DNA of 64,000 nucleotides from Siphonodentalium dalli (lineage: Eukaryota; Mollusca; Scaphopoda; Gadilida; Siphonodentaliidae), in contig CP136065.1 of NCBI GenBank assembly GCA_032622095.1, positions 59,201,094 to 59,265,093 of the forward strand. Direction: 5' to 3'. Position 1 is the stretch's first letter; each line of letters begins with the position of its first letter. This document shows positions 39,301 through 54,300 of this stretch, piece by piece. The position numbers and the translations under genes are program-made. The notes under the pieces were generated by a model. It made no database searches. It was not told the DNA's origin and saw only the letters and a program-made list of their open reading frames with translations.

Positions 39301-42300
39301 CCAAATAAAGCTTCAACAGCCTAAAATATCTTCGGTCTGTCTCAATAGAACCATACAAATATGGATATCATTGGAACCGGCTCCTTGACCACATTATGAT
39401 AGTTACAGTTATGCCATGTGCCAATGCATTCTCTTATATATGCGAGTCGACCATAGGTCGCCTCGCATATATAAGAGAATGCATTGGCCTAAAAAAAATC
39501 TTTTTTAAACACTTTTTACCTTTTTTTCTTGCATTCTTTAACAATTTAATAATTTTTAACGTGTTAAGCCAATGCATTCTCTTATATATGCGAGGCGACC
39601 TATGGTCGACTCGCATATATAAGAGAATGCATTGGCACAGGGCCCTTCTGTTGGGTAAAGGGTTAACTACCATGTATCCTTGTCTCAAGATGCCTGATAT
39701 GGTTTTGGATTGTCATTTATTTATTTAAATATTTATGTTAATTATTTATGGTCATGGAAACACAGTGCGATGTGGTATTTTGTATACTTTCATTTTCTGT
39801 GCTTCTATCTTCTTTGCACAGAGTACAATTAATTTATCTTTGGTAGAGTTCACTGCATTAGCATTTATTTTATCTTTGTGGTCACACTCCATCAGCATTT
39901 ATTTAATCTTTATGGTCACACCAGGACAGGAAATGGGGTACAGATCATTAGATAACTTGGATGAAGAAGTTTTTTGAAACTAAAACTGACCAAAAGCCAA
40001 ATCAGGTTTACATAGAGGCAGGAGAGAAGTGAACAGGGAGAAGTCATAATGTTTGAAGTTCAATTTACATCCCCACATCTCCCTTCTATGATGCAACATA
40101 AGAGTCCATTTATATAACCACCATAGTGAGTAAGAACACCATTATAATCAGTAACTATACTTTAAATATGTCGGCGGTGTATGCATATACCGGTATATGA
40201 GGAGAAGTCATTTCTCCCTGGGACAAAAATAGGGAGAAGTGGCATATTTTAGGTAGACGATGTCTTCCAAGTCGACCTCGGGTCTGGTCCCAGCATAGAG
40301 GCTTGTCTTTAAGTTATATGATAATTAGCCTACATTTCGCAAAATGGGCCAAATCAGTTATAATTATCCAGTTGTATTAACAAATGCTGTTGGTAAGTCG
40401 TTCTGTAGGACAACTGTATTTTGCCCGACTTTTATCAGTGTTCAGTACAACTGCCAATAAATACAGTTGTTAACGAGTAACAAGCAGGTAAAACACATGG
40501 TGAACTACAACAAAAGCATGAGTTGACTGCAGTAATTTTCAGTGATCCACTTGGCCCTATTCTATATATCATTGTGTGTATTGGCAGATGTTTTGGCCAT
40601 GACCTTTCTAGTTTGTTATACAACACAGTGGTGTTACACCGACATTGTATTCTCATTTGCATCATAACCAGATGGTTTTCTTGATGTTGTAATGCATTGC
40701 TGATTACACCGTCAGTAGTAGCAAAGGCAACCAAGTTCATTGTCTGGCTTGTCTGTTTCTGCTGATCGTCAGAAATACAGGTCATGAGGTGATTTTATGT
40801 ACAACGTTATAGAAAGCCTTTCTTAACAGTGACTTTTGAGGAACATTCAAGTTAGTTGTGCAACAATTTTAAGGTGGGAGGATCATTAAATTGGTCAGAC
40901 AGCCAGCCTTGTTAATTAATGTCCACTATCAGCCGAGCCCAGGCAAATGCCCAGGCAAATTTAAATTCCGTTGGCTGTCTTTTAGACAAGGCAAATTTCA
41001 GAACCTGCCAATGTTTCGTGCAAAACTGAACCAATTTTCTGTGGGTGTATTTATAGTTTGTGTATTGTAGCAAGTCTGCAAACGTGTCAAAGAATTGTTG
41101 AATGTTTAGTGGCAAAACCAACAACTGGATATAATAAAGACTATTGTAATATTGGATATCAACTAATTAAAATCAGACCCGCAAACAGCATCTGAAATTA
41201 AAGGACCAAGCTGTCCAAAATATTAGACTGAAGTCTATACACGAATTAATTTTATATATGTATATGTAGCGCATGCCATTATGCTGATACTAGGATTTTT
41301 AGCATAGGCAAATTTCTGATCTGAGGACTGGACAGCTGTCAGCTACATGTATGACATTCTACTTCTGTTGAGCCTTTGGTAGGTCAATATGTCATACTAG
41401 TATAATAATTATGACATGAGACTTGTGAGTGAATATATTTTGTAAATAGATTTAGTATATAACAAATAAATCATTCAAACAAAATCATCAACAGGCACAA
41501 ATTCAGAGAAGTCATATTTACCCTATGATAGTTTTAGAGTTACCATTGGTCCATTAACCCTACCAATAAGCCAAATAGTGTCATACCCCATCCAAAAGTC
41601 TTAAGAGTCATAGAGTCATACATGTATCTCTACCGTTAGAGCAGTCATACACTTGACTATTTCTATAACGTCAGAGGGGAGGCGGCCATTTTATTGCAGT
41701 TATTTAATTACACTAATCTATTGCACTAAACGCTATGTTCTAACTGAAAAAAATTCATGGGTTTATGCGTTTAATTGTGTTATTGCTGTTCCATATTACA
41801 AATCCAGTTGAACATATGTTCCATACGCATATATGTATGTTCCATTATTTACGCATCTCGTTGACATCAAATGATGTACAGGATGTTTTAATGTTTTTAA
41901 TGTATGGATTCCAGGCTGGGTGACGTGTAATAAACACAGAACGACACAATATGTGCCATCTCATCTCATTCTATCCTTGGACACTAGCACTCGTACCATA
42001 CCTATCAACAAACCAATTAACATACTCATGTTATTCTGTGTATATATTGCATGTGGAATGCGTTCATATTTCTGTATTAGTCACACCCATTGCATGGCAA
42101 CTTCATTGAAATGTAGGCTCATAAAACTTGCACAGTGCTCTATTTTCTTATTATTTTTGTTTGAATGTTTGCCATAGACAGTGCAAACCCTAGCTGGTAA
42201 AGAAATGCTCTTTCAAAAGTTTTCATTGAGATTGTCAATTCCAAATATTGGATCCAGTTATCCTACTTTAGAACTATATTTTAGGGAGAATTCATGTAGA

Positions 42301-45300
42301 TGTTGAATAATTTGTCAAGATAATACGACATGGGCTACAATCAGTTCAGTCAGTGATCATACACTTCCAACCATTGTTGTACTTTGTAGTACAAACCATT
42401 ATTCTAATGATACCTCAAGCAGACTTAAAGGGGTACTTTACACTATATTTTACCATTTATGGGACCATCTCCTTTTTTATTCAACAGAATATATACAGCA
42501 AATGAATGAATTTGAGCGATGGATTAGTCCAAATACACTCATGTGCTCGGACTATGAACGATGCAAACAACATAGAAAATATATTGAAAATGAATTTATG
42601 ACTGGATTCATAAATTCATTTTCATTATAATTACCATGTTGTTTGCATCATTAAAAGTCCGATCACATGAGTGTATTTTGCACTAATTCATGGCTCAAAT
42701 TCATTCATTTGTTGCATACACATGTGTATTCTGTTCAGTATAAAAGGAAATGGTCCCATAAATGGTCGAATTTAGTGCACAGTACCCCTTTAAAGAGCTG
42801 AGGTTATAACCAGGAAATATAACATTGGTTCCATGTTATGAATGATTCCACATTCTTTTTATGACATACATGTAGTTTCTACAGTACTAGTAAGCTTAGA
42901 GTTTATGAGTTTTTTTGTACTTTTGTAGTTATCCTAAAAGCAATTTTGTGCTGATCATATAACATCAGTTCTAATAGTATACATGTTTGGGGTATATCCC
43001 TGTATATCCAACTATTTTCACTTTGTTGAACCAACCATTACACTGATGGTATGGTACCCACCCAACTTTTGTTATTATTTAAAGGTTTTTAACCCAGAAT
43101 ATAACATTTGGTTCCATGTTATTAGTGATGCGTACCATATGCTTGTTATGACAACTTCTACAGTAAGAAGATAGAGTTGTACTCTTTGTACTCCTGTGTT
43201 TCTATCTAACAAAATGTTGATAAATTGGAATCTTTTGGATCAGTCTTAGCTTATATTATGATCAAAATAATGTTGCTAATAGTTTTCTTAATAACTTTCA
43301 TATTTATGAGACATCCGACCACACTGATAGTTTATATAGCTTTCTCGTAAACATCACATGATTGAGCAAGTTCTCCCTGTGAGAGTCTTTTTCTTACTAC
43401 AAGAGATTTATTTTGTTTTTGACATTGTGTTAACTATTGGCAGCGATCAAAGGAGTGGTTAATTAAGTCCATTTTTTTGGGCACCATTGTCATTGAGATT
43501 TCTAGGTTTATTGAAACATGAGTTTTTCTCATTCAGTTCATTTACTACACAAGGCCACTTTTTACGGAGAGTTCACTGCCCTATTTAAGTACATCCTCTT
43601 TATGATCGTGCACTGTAGTTCATACTTCCAGTGAATATTTTGTAGCTGAAAAAGTGGCTGGGTTCCATAATATGACGTCAACAATGAATGATATATAATG
43701 TAAATTGTTTTGTTCTATCTATTCATCTATCTACCAGTACTTGGTACTCCATCACCTTCGATTTGTTGAGGATTATGTGCCCACGCCAAGTAGATCAACT
43801 CATTTACGTATTCATCTTGGATTTTTTTCTGAGCTTGTGACTTCTTCACAACGGTAGGGATCTATAACGTGTGCACATTGTCAGAGATGACAATGAAAAG
43901 TAAGATCCAAAATTACCACAGACTTCAATGTCGAACATACATGTATATCAACTCATTTACATATTCATCTTGGATTTTTTTCTGAGCTTGTGACTTCTTC
44001 ACAACGGTAGGGATCTATAACATGTGCACATATTGTCAGAGATGATAATGAAAAGTAAGATCCATACCACATATTTCAATGATGAATTAACTATAAACTG
44101 AGTAATCCCAGGAATAAACCTATAATTTAGGGCTTCATGAGATGACCAAAACATATTGTTACAATATCCAATTTATTATACCCCCATCCCAAAAGATGGG
44201 GGTTATACTTGATTATATGCATCCATCTGTCCATCCGTCTGTCCATCCATCTAGCCATTTAGCTGTCCGTCTCGCCATATGTCCATCAATCTGCCAGCTC
44301 ATATACATGTATCTCAGCCACGAGTGATCAGATCTCAATGAAATTTGGTATGTCAGGAGGGCTTTCTAAAGAGGATTCATTGACGGTTTTCACATTTTTA
44401 TCACAAGTTTTTTATCCCTGTTTGTATATCTGAAAATGTTGGATTTCCGTCCGTCAGCTCTTAGAATTGTCAAGTAATTTGTTCGTTCATCACATTTTTT
44501 TCCACAATTTGGTTTCCGACCTGCCCATATATTTCAATTTTCACCATGGGGGTATCCCAGCACCTGTGGAGCAACCTCTTGTTATCACAATGTGGGTATA
44601 TATGGATAATCCAAATTAATGACATTTGTAAACATTTGCATTCATAAAAGCCACAAACTGTCTTAGTCTTTTTTCATTGTATTTATAAAACTTTCATGTC
44701 AATTCCAGTTGTAATTGAAAGTAAGTAAACATCCCCCCGATGAATCCAACTGTTAGACAGAGCATGCAGACACTATCCCATGACAAATACCAAGGAATCT
44801 GCTTACACGCTTATCCATCTTCATGGAGTTGATGACAGCCAGATTCAAATTGTGCCCAAGCAGGAAAGATGTTGCCGTCGGAGAATGTCAACTGCTTTTA
44901 GAAATTGTGTTTGACCCTATGATGTAATGCGCATGACAGATGATCAGGTTTAAGCATTTATTGGAGAAAAGTTTGAAAATAAAATGATTTCATATATATC
45001 TAGTACACAGTACAATCCATTTACTGAAACTTTGACTTTCCTTCTTCTTGATCATTCTATTGAATGCTCAGCATAAAATTATTGATACCTCCCCAAGTAC
45101 CGTAAGTAATCGACTCCTTAAACACAGCAGAATTATGGGTAACTTTTCAGGATTTAGTGGAAATATGGCATATTTCCGACTAAATCCTGAAAAGTTACCC
45201 ATAATTCTGCTGTGTTTAAGGAGTCGATTACTTACGGCATTACTGTACCTTGGGATTTCTAAGAAAAAAAATAGAGGTACCCAATGTAACATTAACTGAC

Positions 45301-48300
45301 AGGTAAAGTAGCCAGAAGTAACCATGTGTACCCATGGGCTGTAACATAGTTGTGGGAATATCTTTTCTAAATTGTACCCAATGTAACCGGGTACCTTGGG
45401 ATTTCTGAGACGAAAAAAAATAAAATAAAAGTACCCAATGTAACATTAGCTAACAGATAAAGTAACCAGAAGTAACCACATGTACCCTATGAACGCATGG
45501 AATTAATCCTGGGAATATGTTTTCTAATTCTTACCCAATGTACCAAGGTACATTGGGATTTCTAAGAAGAAAAAAATAAAAGTACCCAAATTAACATTAG
45601 CTAATAGGTGAAGTAACCAGAAGTAACCATGTGTACCCCGTGTACCCATGGACCTGAAATTAGTTCTGGGAATATGTTTTCTAACTTGTTTTCTAAAAAT
45701 AAAAAAATAAATGTACCCAATGTAATATTAACTAATAGGTAAAGTAACCAGAAGAAACCACCTGTACCCTATGTTCCCATGGACCTGAAATTAGTTCTGG
45801 GAATATATTTTCAAATTTTTACCCAATGTAACCAGGTACCTTGGGATTTCTAAGAAAAAAAGAAAGAAAAGTACCCAATGTAATATTAACTAATAGGTAA
45901 AGTAACCATGTGTACCCTGTTAACCCATGGACCTGAAATTATAGTTCTGGGGAAAAGTTTTCTAACTTGTACCCAATGTACCCTGGTACATTGGGATTTC
46001 TAAGAAAAAAAAGTACCCAATGTAACATTACTTGATAGGTAAAATGACCAGAAGTAACCATTTGTACCCATGTACCCATGGACCTGAAATTAGTTCTGGG
46101 AATATACTTTCTAATTTGTATCCAATCTAACCAGGTACCTTGGGATTTCTAAGGGAAAAAAAAAAAATTACCCAATGTAATAATAACAAATATGAAAAGT
46201 AACCAGAAGTAACCACTTGTACCTTATGTACCCATGGGTTGTAAATTAGTTACGAGAATATGTTATCTAATTTGTACCCAATATGCCCGACATAACAACA
46301 GGGTACAAAAGTGATGATTGTTTTCGGCGTACCAAAATTTGCCATATATGGGATATCCTGAAAACCATAAAACTGATTCTATTGAAAGGTTTTCATCATT
46401 TACAATCATGAAACATCATACATTGTTTCAAACATTGAGATACAATCGTTCCCACGCACTACTAATTTCTGAGTTCCAGTTATGGATAATGGCCGACTGC
46501 TGTTGTGCTGAATTAGGTCTGTACTCAGTACAGATATATACTGAACAGCGTGATATTTTACGTCCGTACTCAGAACTTACGTACAGCAACCGAGGTTAAC
46601 CCCTATGCAGTACAGTAATGCCCTAAATAATCGACCCCTTAACCAAAGCAGAATTATGGCAACAAGCCATATTTCCGACTAAATCCTGAAAAGTTACCCA
46701 TAATTCTGCTGTGGTTAAGGAGTCGATTATTTAGGGCATTACTGTATGTATGATTGTTGAAATCGGTTATGATACAAGTTCTGATCATCAGACATCATAA
46801 AACATGCTACAACATATATAAACACAGCCATAATAACTAATCAGTATGCTAGCTGTCTGCATTTTGTAAGCTGTTATTATTGGCTTTAAGTGGCTGATTC
46901 TCTGGCTTAATGTTATTACATCACCTACATTCTCTGTAAATCTCTGGAGAAAGATTAATCTTCATTTGTCATTTGGTATTAAGATTGATTGCTGGTTTCG
47001 GAACAGAGTGTGCAATATCTGTGGGATAATTTCTTTAATATTTCATTACAATTTGGCAAACAGATCTGTGCAAAAAGCCATGATAGTTTCACAGGTCTTC
47101 ATAGTTTCACACATCTTCACATCATTATATGATCATCATGTGTCATGGCCTTGAGACTCGTAGGTCAAAAAATTAGGATATTATCTCCTCAGTGAGGTAT
47201 GAGTTAGAAACCTAGCTATGAGCAACTCTATCACCATGGTTATCTACTACAGGTGTAGTTAGATTGCACCAAATGCGTGAAATTTCACATTTTGTTCTTT
47301 ATGTGTCATGAGATTAATTTTTTTTTTGGTGGTATTTCTTCAGCATCAGTTTAGTACATGAACTTTATAATATATCCAAATTAATCATAAACATTTGTGA
47401 CTGTCTAAACTTACAGACCCAAAATAGTTCTTAGATATGCATATTTATGTTGAAAATATTCTGATGTAATTTCTATATTTTAAATAAATGTTTATGCATG
47501 ACAACCCTTTCATAATGGGAGCTGCGCTGTTGCAGCATTAAAGACATTGTGCCACTCATATATAAGAGAATGCACTGGCTTACAAGGTAAATATTGTTAG
47601 GCCAATGTATTCTCTTATATATGCCAGGCACACTATGGGGAAACTCTAAAATATAAGAGAATACATTGGCACAGTGTTTTTGCAAAATTTCAAGAAGCTC
47701 CAGTCATGGAAGGGTTAAATGAATTGGACCCAACACTCAGGTACAGCTATTTTATTGAGTCCACAAAGAAAATAAACATCGTAAAAATATTGATGTTTCT
47801 GATTTAATTTTCATCAATATTATTTATGTTAGAGTGGTGATTCTAGTGTATAAGTAGTTAAAAAAAAAATTCTATTTTGCTTCTTAACATGCACATCTTT
47901 CTGTGTTTTTTACAAGCCAGCTGTACTAGATTCCGTGAATTAATAAAAACAGACTTACAAGGTTTATTTAGTCATATACAGAGCTTACATGTATCTTGTC
48001 ATCATGTATCATGATGATTTTATGTTTTATTTACATCATCTGTCGTCAATGGGATGCATATGGAATGCGTGTTCAAATGGACTTGTAAATATGGAACAAC
48101 AAGAACACTATAATTCTAGGAACAAGCATGTAATAATAATAGTTGATCTTATTATACAGACATCCAAGCTCATGTAGTTCCAGTTGGTTCATAATGTCCA
48201 TCCGATCTAATCCAGCATGCTATAAATCACCAACATACCTGTATGATTAGATGTGATTATATTCATAATCATAAACTTACTATATATATCAGACAGCCAC

Positions 48301-51300
48301 ATAGTTTTATGCGTTTCTAACTATCCATGACCAATATCAATTTGTTCATTATTGCTTCATATAATATTTCGAGTTCTTCCTGGTATTTTACATAGTTATC
48401 ATAGGGTTTCTGTCAAAGGGTTGATTGATGTATTTAAGTACTGTTATATGGGTACATGGTCCAGTCTAGCTTTATGTAGCTTTTTCATTCCTGTTTGAGA
48501 AGCTGTGAATACACCAATCAATCCTAAGTTATGTTCCCATCACCCCAGTGGTCCATATTTTATCAATATGTTTAAACAGCAGTGGCAGCATGGTTTTAAG
48601 GTACCGCCAGCGTTTCTCATCAGTGGCATATTTGACAACGCATTTGCTTCATAATTTATATAATACTACATGGTACTAAACAGTCTCTTTGAAAAGCTGT
48701 CAAATATCCTAATGGTTGTACCAGTATGTCTCTAGAATTGTCCATAATATTTCATTTCTATGACAACTCGGCATTCCCAACATGACGTAATAAACCATTT
48801 CCAAATATGGAGTGCATGGAGTTAATGTTTGTGAGATTTGTGAGAATCGTAGTATTTGGAAATAGTTACAAATACAATATATGCGAAAGAATAAACAGTC
48901 ATGAATATCGTTGACTGATAAAAACTCAAAGATGATGTCTCCTATATTGCGATGAGTAAAATGAATTATGGATATATCGCCTTATTCAGTTTTCCAACAA
49001 TAGTTGAGTTTGACAATGCGTCTTATCTCTGAAATGATCTGCTATGCCATAAACCAATGAAATCGCGCACAGTCTGCACCACTCTCCAATGAAATGAGTG
49101 AATCCCTTCAATGCAAAACCTAATTTTAATAGAGAGCGCTAGAGACGTACATCTGATATAGGATTTTCGTCGTCTTTTCAAAGAGACTGGGTACTAAAAT
49201 ATGTTTGCTAAAAGAGACAATTGTTGGGAATCCTAAATTATGAGAGATACAGTGATGCCCTAAGTAATCGACCCCTTAACCACAGGCTGGATTTAGTCGG
49301 AAATATGGCTTGTTGCCATTCATCGGAAAGCTCTCAGTGAGAGCTTTCCGATGAATGGCAACAAGCCATATTTCCGCCTAAATCCTGAAAAGTTACCCAT
49401 AATTCTGCTGTGGTTAAGGAGTCGATTATTTAGGGCATTACTGTACTAAAATATGTTTGCTAAAAGAGACAATTGTTGGGAATCCTAAACTATTAGAGAT
49501 AGTAACACATGAGTGTTTACTAGAACAGCTGGGAAACCCACATTCTTCAGACACCATCTCAGAGATAACAGTGGAAGATGGTGATGGCTTAATGGCAGCC
49601 TACATTCTGTTGTCCCAATTACCCCATAACACAAGATGTTTTAGTTAACATTGTTAGTTGGTCAGTGGAGCAGATGAGATTGACTACAATTACACTTGTA
49701 TTGGGTCTATCATATCAGCTCCAGCTGCCTCCAGCTGTCTGGCACCAACTTTAAGAATTTCAGATCAATCAGTATCCTCTGGGTGTCAGCTTTTATGACT
49801 TCCCAATCATGGCTCAAAGTTTCTCAAAGAAATATATCTCTTAACCCTTTACCCAACAAACCGGCCAAAACCGGCCAAATAAAGCTTCAACAGCCTAAAA
49901 TATCTTCGGTCTGTCTCAATAGAACCATACAAATATGGATATCATTGGAACCGGCTCCTTGACCACATTGTGATAGTTACAGTTATGCCCTGTGCCAATG
50001 CATTCTCTTATATATGCGAGTCGACCATAGGTCGCCTCGCATATATAAGAGAATGCATTGGCCTAAAAAAAATCTTTTTTTAACACTTTTTACCATTTTT
50101 TCTTACATTCTTTAACAATTTTATAATTTTTAATGTGTTAAGCCAATGCATTCTCTTATATATGCGAGGCGACCTATGGTCGACTCGCATATATAAGATA
50201 ATGCATCGGCACAGGATCCTTCTGTTGGGTAAAGGGTTAACCCTTCCATGACTGGAACTTCCTGACATTTTGCAAAACCCCTGTGTCAATGCATTCTCTT
50301 AAAAATGTGAGTCTCTTAATACGTTTATTCTCTGATCAAAAAGATATTGAGATACAAGTGGAAGATATATACAAAAGATTGAGAATGTTGCAGTACATGT
50401 ATATGTACAATATATACACAAACTTCCCATCATTATCATCATCATAGTAGTCGTTTTCGTCAACTCATCATTAAGACATCATCACTGTAACCACGTCATC
50501 CGTATCACTGTCTTTATTGTCATTACGTTATCGTCTTCGCCTGCTTGTCGTCACAATCGCCAGTATCATTATCATCATTATCTCCAACAACAACAACAAC
50601 AAACTGCATATTATTCAATATTATTTAACTTAAGGTTTATCAGTCGGATAGTCTCCCATAGTGAGCCTCACATATATAAGAGAATACATTGGCCTAACAA
50701 AATATACCTTAACCTTGTAAGCCAGTGCATTCTCTTATATATGCTGATGTGAAACACTCAGGTAGGCCCGGGTGATCAAACAGAATTGGAGAACAATCTT
50801 GCTCAAAATAGTTATTTTTATAAATATTATATCCAAATTGACAACACACACAGTCATTCTTATATAGTAATTAAATGCAGTGGCATAGTGCATGAGTACT
50901 AACTTATCAATTTCACGCACCGAGCAAGTCCATAATATGTCTTTAACCTTTCTTTCTGTTGACTCTACATATACATGTATAATCACACATGAGTCATTCT
51001 CTGTGTTGTATATTTAACACATCCTTTATAATTATATAAAATGAATTTTGATTCATTATTTTGGAAAGGATTAACGAGGCTACTTGGCTTGACTTGAGAA
51101 ATTATATGAATCCTGAACCACTGGTGTAACATATGGCACTGCAGGCATGAGAAGAACTGATGGTATATCAAACATTCCACAGATCCACTTGTTAAAAACA
51201 CCTGTTGATCATCAATACAGAATTGAGTTCCCAAGCATATGTTTACCTACGAAAAAACACTCTATATTTGTTCTGTGGAACAGCTACCCAGTTGTGTTTA

Positions 51301-54300
51301 TTTACCCGCAGGGATGTGATACTTAAATTTCTTTTTTATTTATGTATCATGAACAAATTTAAACCTTGGCACCCAGTGTGGTACCTGGTGATTTTAAACC
51401 ATTATCTTTATTTTGATCTTTGGACAAAAATAATAATAAAAAAAGTATACTTCTTCTGTCGCCAGGAGGACATGAGTGGTCTTTACTGGTCTAAACAGAT
51501 GACTCTTTTGGTGTTAATCACAGATGTTAGAGTTGTTAATGAGTCACAATGATTTAAATTTTATGCGCCATCAGGATTTGTGTTTTATTTTTGTTGGTTT
51601 TTGTAATAAGATAAAATCTGTTAAAACTATTTTTTTATGTGTGAACAAACAATGAGTTAACCAAACACAAACCACGTATTATACCCATGTGTAGGTTAAC
51701 CCTTTCATGACGGGAGCTTCCTGAATGTTTGCGAACACCCTGTTATCAATGCATTCTCTTATATATGTGAGTCGACCATAGGTCACCTCGCATATATAAG
51801 AGAATGCATTGGCACATGATCTTTAATGTTGCGCCGGGGCAGCTCCCGTCATGAAAGGGTTAAGGTGAATCTTGAAACATTATGCCCTGCATATTAAAGC
51901 ATGTTTATTCAGTTATTAAATGGTTTAAAGTGATGTGACACGTACACTCTGGTAGAGTGATCACATCGAACTTGAGAATAATCTTGCTCAACGTAGTTAT
52001 ATTAATAATAATTGACAACACAACGTCATCCTTATATATCAATTAAATGCAATGACTCTCAAAGGCGAAATAAATTGTGTTAGTTTATCTCCAACAGTTG
52101 CGTCCCGAATCGATATGTAAATATTTACAATTGAGTGTAGTTCTGAAGATGTTTTCTATGGAGTGGTACTAGTATGGTCAATTTCTTTGAAATTTTCGGG
52201 GATGTTAGTAGAATGCGACATTCCCCAGGTTGACATAGCGCCTGAGTACTATCTTATCAATTTCATTCACCCAACCAAGTCCATAATATGTCTTTAATTT
52301 AGGATATATTTTGGGATTGTTCAGTTCTGAGGAATCACTTCAGTTCAGTTTATCTGTGAATCAATTTCCCAATTATTCCATAACATATCTTATAGGAACC
52401 ATAAGGAATACCCCAAAAACATACAAAGCAGTATGTGTTGTTGGGCAATAACTTGGCACATGTCCCTTGTATTACACCATACTACTCATAAGAAAACAAA
52501 GGCCTTGCTGACAGCTCAACATTATGTGTATCCATGGAATGTATTAGATTGGTTAATGTGGTCTGATATATAGGAATTCTGCTAGGAATCCAAGGTCATG
52601 TTCTTATTACCACAGTCATTTTTACTTAGTAAATGTCTTGTCAAGGTGTCTGTTCTATTCTGCAGTGCAGGCAGACTGCTGGGTTCTGATTATATGCTTA
52701 CAAACACTTTCAATGTTCTTATAAATGAGCTTCTGGGCTAGCTGGTTTATCATGCATTTGTAACCTGGTTTATCTTTATTAGATCATGCATGCATTTGTA
52801 ACCATGGTTCCCAAATAAGAAGAGCTTCAAAATTATCCTGTCTTGGTCTGTCCCAGACCTTTCTACTGGGACAGGAAAATATCAAAGATAAATAATATTT
52901 TTAATATGAAAAGATTAGAAATTGGTTTGTCTCGGCCTGTACCAGTCAAATCAGTTTGTCCCATGGTTCCCAAATAAGAAGTGCTTCAAAATTATCCTGT
53001 CTCGGTCTGTCCCAGACCTTTCTACTGGGACAGGAAAATATCAAAAGATAAATAATATTTTTAATATGAAAAGATTAGAAATTGGTTTGTTTCGGCCTGT
53101 ACCAGTCAAATCAGTTTGTCCCATGGTTCCCAAATAAGAAGTGCTTCAAAATTATCCTATCTCGGTCTGTCCCAGACCTTTCTACTGGGACAGGAAAATA
53201 TCAAAGATGAATATTATTTTTAATATGAAAAGGTTAGAAATGTGTTTGTCTCGGCCTGTATCAGTCAAATTAATCTGTCACAGTCAGAAAAAAAAAACAT
53301 CGAGTAGTTTTACTCAGAGAACAGGGACCAAACTGATTCTACTGGGACAGGAGCGAGACAGAAAAAAAAACATCGAGTAGTTTTACTCAGAGAACAGGGA
53401 CCATAAAAACATTGAGTAGTTTTACTCAGAGAACAGGGACCAAACTGATACTGCCTGTCTTGGCTTGGCCCAGGACTTATCATTGGGACAAAATTAAATG
53501 CTGGTGTATTTTCTGTTGGCCACGTTTCTTGCCATATATGGACAGAACTGTGCAGCCTGTAAATGTGGTTATCTTTATCGCACATGCTGTGTTACAATGA
53601 GAGCCCTCAGGTTCGAGTTATAACATGTGCCACAACAAACGAGTGCGATAAATATGTGCTGTTCTGTATTTATTACACACCGGCAATCAATATTCTTTAG
53701 TATCATATACAGTTGTTTCTGATTGGCTTCCATGCTAGTTAGTCATCTATACTCAGCACAACACAAGGTTGAATCATTATTTTAGTACTGTTTGGATTTT
53801 CATGCATGACTTCATTTACGTCCCATAGGGAGCCTCTCATATACCGGTATAACAGAATGCTCTGGCTTACGAGTCAAGGTAAAAATGTATTATTTTATAT
53901 GCGAGGCTCCCTATGGGAGACTCCCATATATAAGAGAATGTATTGGCATATGGTTTTCGCAAAATCTCAGGAAGCTCCAGTCATGGAAGGGTTAAAATAT
54001 GATGATTATGGATTTCATTTCACCCATAAACACAGTCATTTTAATTACATTTTTATGTTGGAACCATTCCACAAACCTTTGCTGCTTAATTCATCAGAAA
54101 ATAAACTTACAATATTAACCCTTTGAGTGCCAGGTCGATTTTTGTATAAACCCATATACCCTGTGCCAATGCATTCTCTTATATATGCGAGTCGACTATA
54201 GGTCGCCTCGCATATATAAGAGAATGCATTGGCCTAACATTTTTTTTTTTTTTTTGAATTTTTTTTTTACAATTTTAATAATTTATTCTTATATTCTTTA

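Noticed and set aside
39396-39728. Recurrent open frames with the peptides [11 protein letters not shown] and [11 protein letters not shown]
   Set aside because: They are translations of the palindromic cassette on both strands, repeated at each MITE copy, not proteins.
45048-45325. Paired open frames on both strands giving nearly the same peptide
   Set aside because: This is the expected result of translating a perfect hairpin (family E copy 6) on both strands.
51205-51552. 115-codon open frame
   Set aside because: AT-driven composition, no recognisable motif, and no splice or start context.
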